Shown here in pieces: positions 58,967 through 64,000 of a stretch of 64,000 nucleotides of DNA. The position numbers were made by a program, and so were the translations under genes. Under the pieces are notes generated by a model. That model made no database searches. It worked only from the letters and a program-made list of their open reading frames with translations, and was not told the origin of the DNA. Numbering within the stretch: position 1 is the first letter of the stretch; every line of letters begins with the position of its first letter. The stretch comes from Pezicula radicicola (Eukaryota > Ascomycota > Leotiomycetes > Helotiales > Dermateaceae): NCBI GenBank assembly GCA_003008705.1, contig PDUO01000007.1, positions 1,091,885-1,155,884 of the forward strand, read 5' to 3'.

Positions 58967-61161
58967 ATCTAAATTATCATAGATCTCTGATTGACGTTCC
59001 TAACCATACCTGATATTGAGATATGACTTTGTCAAGATCTTTTGTAAGCAGAGATAGGGGACAGATAGGAGCGACTCCTGACCATAAAAGTGACTGAGAT
59101 GTTCCGCTTGATAGACAAGCAGGTAGAGAAATGATGACGCCAAATAAATATAACAATAACTACTCACAATCCAAGGCTCCACATTAATGAAACAGCGGGG
59201 AGGATTTTTTCATTTCCCAAAACCGGTGGGATAATCAACAAACTGACGAACATGAAGACGGTCAAGACGATCATCCAAAGAAACTTGAAGAAGTTAGCTC
59301 TCGATGCAGGAGTCATGATGATGATGATGACTAGCATGAGTCTCTGCATAAATTAAGTTAGGTAGGATGAAAGGAAAGAATGCGAAGGCTTGCGTTGATA
59401 AAAACAAGTTCCTCAACAGTCTGGGAATATGAATGGTAGGGTGTGGAATCTGCATGTCAGCTCGTTCAATGGACTAGCTGCTACATACCCAACTCGCAGC
59501 GCTTTGAACAAGGCTACTCAAGCAAAAAGCATCGCCCGATCGTGTCGCACAAAGGCAAGGCAGACTGGCACTATTCCTCAAGGCTCTCCTTATTCCCTGC
59601 TGCCTACGCGAATCAAGAAAACAAGATTTTTGGAGGATTCGAGGTTATCACATTTCTCTTACAAACAAGTAAACAATACTGAAAATCATACTATATGGAG
59701 ATCGAACTCTTAATTCTTTGCAGCAATCAACATAAAAATCAATGTCAATATAGTCTAGATTTCAAAAACAGGTAGTAACACTCCTTTACAAACTGTTATA
59801 ATCTTCATAGACGCCAAAGATTTACAGCCTGCTTCACTTAACCCAGATATAAACTACAAACAAACACCCTATATTGCCAAGAACAAGAATGCAGAATAAG
59901 TTTAAGCGATCCATAAATATCTTGGGATACCAAACCCAAAAGTACGTTTCAGAAGAGCCCCCCTCGCTTACAGTACATCGTTACACCTCTAAGTAACCGA
60001 TAGGCAAGAGTTACTGTAACTCTCAAAATAAAATAATACCAGCAAATAATTCCAAAGCTGCTTTTAATTCATCATGTCAGTCAAAAGGAAACGACATTGA
60101 AGGGGAAAAGGGAAAAAAATATGATATCAAATAGCCCGAAGAGGAAATGGACGATGAAGATGTTTCCCAAAATCAAATTATTAGTCAATTTTTAAAAATC
60201 CTTATAGCACGAGATCAGAGCCAAAGCACTTAGTTGAATTTCCTCCCAATTTATAATTGAATGCTCAAAGCATAAGATATCTCTCTCTAGTGATCCATTC
60301 AAACCTAGTGATAACCAAGGAACCCCGGCCACTACAAATCACAGGTAATAGATCAACACTACCGAAAGTATACTAGATTTCTATGTTAGATAGACCGGTA
60401 GCGTTTAAATAGCGAGATTATTTTAAGTGCAATGAAAATTTCAGAAGAAAATAACCTGAGAATTGGCCACATCACTACAGTAGCTAGGTAAGACACTCGA
60501 ATTTGGGGTAAAAAAGGAATACCTCGCTTAACTTACTGTATGCTTCACAACAAAATATTCCAACACCTAAAGCCAAAACCCCCAGAAATCTCAACCCGAA
60601 ACAGCAAAGCAATCCTGAAAGGGGAATAGGTGCACAAATGAGACCTCGTACTCCGTTGAGACCCCATGGATAAGGAGGATGCAAATCAACTTGGATCTAA
60701 ACTCTCGCTATAGCAAATCTACCCATCCTAAGAACTTTGGACAGCGTTACAGCTAATTGATTTTCAGGCGCTTTTTACTACCTACGGCGTAGGTAGTCAT
60801 GGCTTCTTTGTAGCCGGGCATCTTACTGCTTCATCATGAGCGCATTTATTTGTGGAGAATTTGGTAAACGAGAATTTATCAAATCTTGGGGTTGGGGATG
60901 AAAGTTAAGCGAGAGGTTATCATTTTTTACCTACTACTTCATTCTCCAATCTCGTGCCCGTCAACATTAGACATGATTGGTGCGGAAGCTATCGAATCGA
61001 ATACAATATTGTAATTTTGAAGATTCATGTATTGCTTTTAGAAGGTTCAATTTTCCAAGAATATATTTTGTCCATTACATATTCCCTACCTAAGTAGCGT
61101 GCGTGTATTGGTTTTTGATGAAAGTGATCTCTCAAATGTTCTAAACTTGCTTATCCATCAA
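58967..61161. other. Long gene-poor region
   Basis: About 2.2 kb. It contains a possible hydrophobic exon at 59164-59349 (listed separately). From about 59700 to 60500 it is AT-rich, with no supportable gene. The last part is the 3' flank of the monooxygenase gene. Confidence 0.5.
59164..59349 (-). CDS. Possible first exon encoding TM helices
   Basis: A 61-codon frame MQRLMLVIIIIMTPASRANF... with two hydrophobic stretches (LMLVIIIIM and FLWMIVLTVFMFVSLLIIPP) ends next to a good donor (GGATT|GTGAGT, near 59164). An acceptor-like CAG follows about 100 nt downstream, and another small intron (GTATGG...TTTAG) lies at about 58976-59016, just before the HET start. No continuous frame through to the HET region could be built. 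It may be part of the decayed HET locus or chance. Confidence 0.25.
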   Translation of the reverse strand: MQRLMLVIIIIMTPASRANFFKFLWMIVLTVFMFVSLLIIPPVLGNEKILPAVSLMWSLGL

Positions 61162-63401
61162 TCACTCACCTCCTGGTACCTCCCCATCCAAAACAGAAAA
61201 CTGATTCCCAACCCCCAACCCAAGTCTCCTCATATCCACACCCCCCACACCCTCAACATCCTCCTCCCCATCCTCAAACCCACTATCATCCCCCTCCACA
61301 CCGCCAAAACAAGCTCTTCCACTCCGCCCAAGCACCTCTCCAATACCACCAACAACCCTCTCTGCTCCCATCCTAGCACCCTCCAAATTCCCTGCCCAAG
61401 GCCCAACCTTTAACCCCGCAAGACGTCCAGTAACGAAAAATGGAAGCTCGTCTTTCAGCATCAAATCTTCGGTTAACATGGGCATTCCTCCGATTGTTTT
61501 GATGCCTTCTCTCGAGCATAGATCTTTCACGCATTCTATCTCTTTAAAGTCTACTGGCATACCTGTGGCATAGATAACGTGATCGATAGGTGGTAGAGGA
61601 AGGTCGTTGATAGATGGATTATCGGTTATAAGTGTCCATGTTGAAGTTTCGTTGTTCCAAGTTGCGGAAGTTATGAGAGTCTGAGTGTATAGAGATAGAT
61701 GACCGGATTTAACATGATGAGTAAGTTTGTGTTTGTATTCTGGGGTTATGGAGCCGCCGTTTCGAGCTTCTTGGATCATTTGTAGACGTTCTGTTGATAA
61801 TTAGTCAATAAGTTGGTGTTTTGTTTTGAATAAGGTACACCGGGAAAGAGGGAATTGAACATACCATCATCATCATCTGCCGACCAAAAACTAGCAAGCT
61901 GCCAATTCTTATACTTACCAACCCACTTCAAATCAACATCAAAATGTTTAGTCTTAAACGGCCCCCTCATGAAGTGCCAAATCTTGGTAACTCCTAACTT
62001 AACACACATATCCACACATTCTGTGACAAAAACCAAGATTAGCATTCTTCAAATTTAATATAGCAGTTAAAGAGGACTGAAGGAAACTTACGGGCACTAG
62101 TCAACCCACCCCCAACAACCACAACATTTGTAGCTTTCTTCCTACTTATTTTCGACCTTACGGATACAGGTAAACACTCCCAAAACCCACCCATCATCCC
62201 ATCCCTACGATCCTCAAAAACATGCCCAACACTACCCTCTCCCTCCTTCCCATAAAAAGGACAATCGATAGGAAGACTAGGTTTCAACATAGCAGATCCG
62301 ACAGCAAAGACAACGACACGAGCTCTCTTAACACCAGTAGAAGTTGTTATTGTAAAAATACCAGTTTCATCATCGTTGTCAGAAGAAGAAGAGGAGGAGG
62401 AAGAAAGTGTAGCAGGATCCCAAGAAATATTCAAGACCTCAGACTTCTGAACGATCTCCTGGAGATCATACCTCGTAGCGACATCTTCGCAGAATTCTCT
62501 GAAGATAGCAGTACTAGGACGCCAGAAATCATTACGATCTCGTTCATCGAAATATGTTGTTTCTTGTCGTCGTTTTCCACTATGTATCATTTCATCATCT
62601 CATCAGCCGTCATAATCCACCAAACCACCCCTATTTTCCTCAATATAAACACATAAACAGCAACAGTGGAAACAACATACCTATCTCTAACCTTCACCTT
62701 CCTCTGATATTTACTCAACTCCCTATCAAACAAATCAATACCGTACTTTCCTTACAAACCAGGAGCAAGAGTCATGAGACAGTATTTCAAGGACACAAGA
62801 ACAAAACAACATGTTACTTACCCTCCAACAACCCCCCTATTCTCCTTCAAATCCCCCTCACTCCCCCTCCTCCAAACATAACCCCTCAACGCATCCCGAT
62901 CCCCCGGATCAGGATGAAAAAACATAGGACTCCTAAGATGTACGATCCCCAATTTTGCGAACCTCTGATTCCAACTCTCCATCCAGGAATCACTACTCGC
63001 ATCCAGGACTGTCATTTTCAGACATCTTCCACAATTGATGCCAGAACCTGGGATGAGTCGATCTGCAGCTGTGCCTGAACGACGGCTCACTTTTTGGGGC
63101 TTTGTGTGAGTGGTTTTCTTGGGTTTGCTGTTGCGTTTCATCCACTTCAACATATTAGTACTATGTTTTTCTCAAAGAGCAAGAGCAAGAGCAGGAGCAA
63201 GAGCAGGAGCAAGAGCCTTGAGACAGTGTTTTTAAGAGCCTAAGAACAAAGAAATATGTTGCTTACGTGGTAGCGTTGATGTTCGGAGTCGGTGTAGAGG
63301 GCAGAGGGGGTGGATTCGCGGAGGCGTGCTGCTACTGCCAGGCCAGAGGGGCCGGCCCCAACTATGAGAACATCGTAGATTTCTTTTTGTTGTTCTAACA
63401 T
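61162..63401 (-). CDS. FAD-dependent monooxygenase-like flavoprotein
   Basis: Six exons (minus): 63401-63267, 63144-62822, 62722-62681 (42 nt), 62579-62092, 62020-61865, 61790-61162; introns of 122, 99, 101, 71 and 74 nt; 590 aa. The FAD-binding motif is VLIVGAGPSGLA at residues 12-23. A second dinucleotide motif, NVVVVGGGLTSAQ, is completed by the splice after 62092. Other conserved blocks: LRSPMFFHPDPGDRDALRGY, the spliced GVVGG-ELSKYQRK, the spliced DERDRNDFWRPSTAIFREFC, and HVIYATGMPVDF. It resembles fungal lysine/ornithine N-monooxygenase-like or OSGIN-like oxidoreductases; the substrate is unknown. The start at 63401 is chosen because the Rossmann motif follows directly. Introns 1 and 2 share sequence (see findings). 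The final GGTGAGTGA could also be a donor, so the C-terminus is tentative. Confidence 0.82.
62758..62821 (-). repeat. Introner-like sequence, copy 2 (intron 2)
   Basis: The donor-proximal ~64 nt of the 99-nt intron begins GTAAGTAACATGTTG and contains CTGTCTCATGACTCTTGCTC. It aligns with the donor-proximal part of intron 1 of the same gene (63204-63266). Confidence 0.65.
63204..63266 (-). repeat. Introner-like sequence, copy 1 (intron 1)
   Basis: The donor-proximal ~63 nt of the 122-nt intron begins GTAAGCAACATATTT and contains CTGTCTCAAGGCTCTTGCTC. It is followed by a GCTCTTGCTCCT-type hexamer array at about 63175-63215. It aligns with copy 2 over about 60 nt, with roughly three in four positions matching by eye. 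Confidence 0.65.
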
Positions 63402-63641
63402 TTTGAATGGACATTGTGAAGTATGAATGTACGGGGACAATGCGGAAGACTTATAAGTCAACAACAAAGGGGCGGAAAATTAAGCGACTTACCTTGATGG
63501 TTGAACAACCTAACCATCCAGGTATACCACAACCGTAGAATCAAACAGAGTGGGCATGAATTGAAGAGGGGCATTTTGTGTTCATAATTCTGTGTTCTTA
63601 TTCATGACATCTCATTCGACATCTATACAATTCCTAACCCA

Positions 63642-64000
63642 TCATTTCTTCATATCCTTTACCTTCATTTCCCCACCACCATCACCCGTCTTACCCTGAC
63701 CCTTTGAGGCCCCATAACCCTCAACGCCCATCTTCGTTAATTCCCTTTTAACCAGATGCACCGCTTCCAAGCAGACATCTTCTCCAGTCCTCCAACTTCG
63801 AAGTGGCACCCCACGCTTGTCGAGTTCTTCTTTCGCTGTTTTCCATCTGGCCTTCCAGAGATCTAGTTTTTTATTTACAGGCATACTAGATGCGCTGCTC
63901 GCCGTGTAAGACTCGTCATCGGAAGAGTCAGTACTTTGCTGACCCCAGGACAGACGTTTCGGAATGCTAGACGCAGTACTATTTGCAGTTGGAACCCGAC
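63642..64000 (-). CDS. Partial hypothetical gene truncated by the window edge
   Basis: The frame is open from the stop at 63642-63644 to position 64000, so the gene continues beyond the window; an internal ATG at 63884 is probably not the start. The visible C-terminus (119 codons) is S/T-rich at first (IPKRLSWGQQSTDSSDDESY) and then helical and charged: NKKLDLWKARWKTAKEELDK, RSWRTGEDVCLEAVHLVKRE and a Gly/Lys-rich tail ending KDMKK. I do not recognise it from this fragment. Confidence 0.6.
   Translation of the reverse strand, partial: RVPTANSTASSIPKRLSWGQQSTDSSDDESYTASSASSMPVNKKLDLWKARWKTAKEELDKRGVPLRSWRTGEDVCLEAVHLVKRELTKMGVEGYGASKGQGKTGDGGGEMKVKDMKK

Noticed and set aside
59429..59713. Plus-strand frames near 59.4-59.7 kb
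   Set aside because: Two overlapping frames of similar length, no domain, adjacent to AT-rich non-coding DNA.
62723..62765. Acceptor at the TTTGTAAG near 62745 for flavoprotein intron 2
   Set aside because: It gives a stop within a few codons. The acceptor GATAG at 62724-62723 restores frame and the conserved ELSK segment.
1..64000. tRNA, rRNA, CRISPR array or secondary-metabolite cluster
   Set aside because: No cloverleaf with A/B boxes, no rRNA motif, no regularly spaced repeats, and no PKS/NRPS/terpene backbone gene was found by eye.

Overview
This is a 64 kb window of a filamentous ascomycete (Pezizomycotina) nuclear genome. The evidence is a gene density of about one gene per 2.7 kb, short introns (mostly 45-75 nt) with GT-AG ends and CTAAC/CTGAC-like branch points, families typical of filamentous fungi (HET, Clr5-TPR, DUF3455, fasciclin), and AT-rich, gene-free blocks that look like RIP relics. 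A leotiomycete is my best guess, but that is inference. There is no prokaryotic, viral or CRISPR content, and I found no convincing tRNA or rRNA gene.

Layout. 1-2.6 kb: gene-free, then a CENP-B-type HTH gene (2.6-4.4 kb) with a 22-nt microexon. 5.5-8.4 kb (-): PXA-domain protein with an exceptional 1,076-nt intron. 8.7-10.3 kb (+): histidine acid phosphatase. 10.5-11.6 kb (-): TFIIIC tau55-like phosphoglycerate-mutase-fold protein. 12.3-13.4 kb (-): secreted fasciclin protein. 13.9 kb: a ~100-bp foldback element. 14.3-16.0 kb (-): MSS51-like mitochondrial protein, divergent from rse1/SF3b130 (16.3-20.4 kb, +). 20.5-21.4 kb (-): intracellular LysM protein with an N-terminal zinc finger. 22.5-23.0 kb (-): small gene with a GC-AG intron. 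23.2-24.05 kb: degenerate repeats. 24.3-26.5 kb (+): Clr5-TPR protein. 26.5-27.6 kb: AT-rich relic island. 28.8-33.4 kb (-): Hos4-like ankyrin protein. 35.4-36.2 kb (+): ALKBH6, ending 14 bp from the polyprenol reductase gene (36.3-37.2 kb, -), which diverges from a mitochondrial PPR gene (37.4-40.0 kb, +). 42.5-43.3 kb (-): secreted DUF3455 protein. 45.0-47.4 kb (-): Golgi CASP/Coy1, divergent from a Vps3-like CORVET subunit (47.8-51.5 kb, +). 52.2-52.8 kb (+): small membrane protein. 53.9-54.4 kb (-): two-TM protein whose first exon overlaps the antisense 5' end of an orphan gene (54.3-55.0 kb, +). 55.3-56.4 kb (-): Mis12/Mtw1. 57.1-59.0 kb (-): broken HET-domain pseudogene. 61.2-63.4 kb (-): FAD-dependent monooxygenase, two of whose introns resemble each other. 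63.6-64.0 kb (-): partial gene running off the window.

Most genes are single-copy housekeeping genes in divergent or convergent pairs (splicing, kinetochore, Golgi/vacuole trafficking, mitochondrial expression, dolichol synthesis, RNA polymerase III transcription). They do not form one pathway or a secondary-metabolite cluster. The unusual signals are structural: the paired introner-like introns, the long retained-type intron, the GC-AG gene, the foldback element, the repeat array and the HET pseudogene. Exon boundaries were assigned by eye from splice motifs and frame continuity and are unverified by transcripts.
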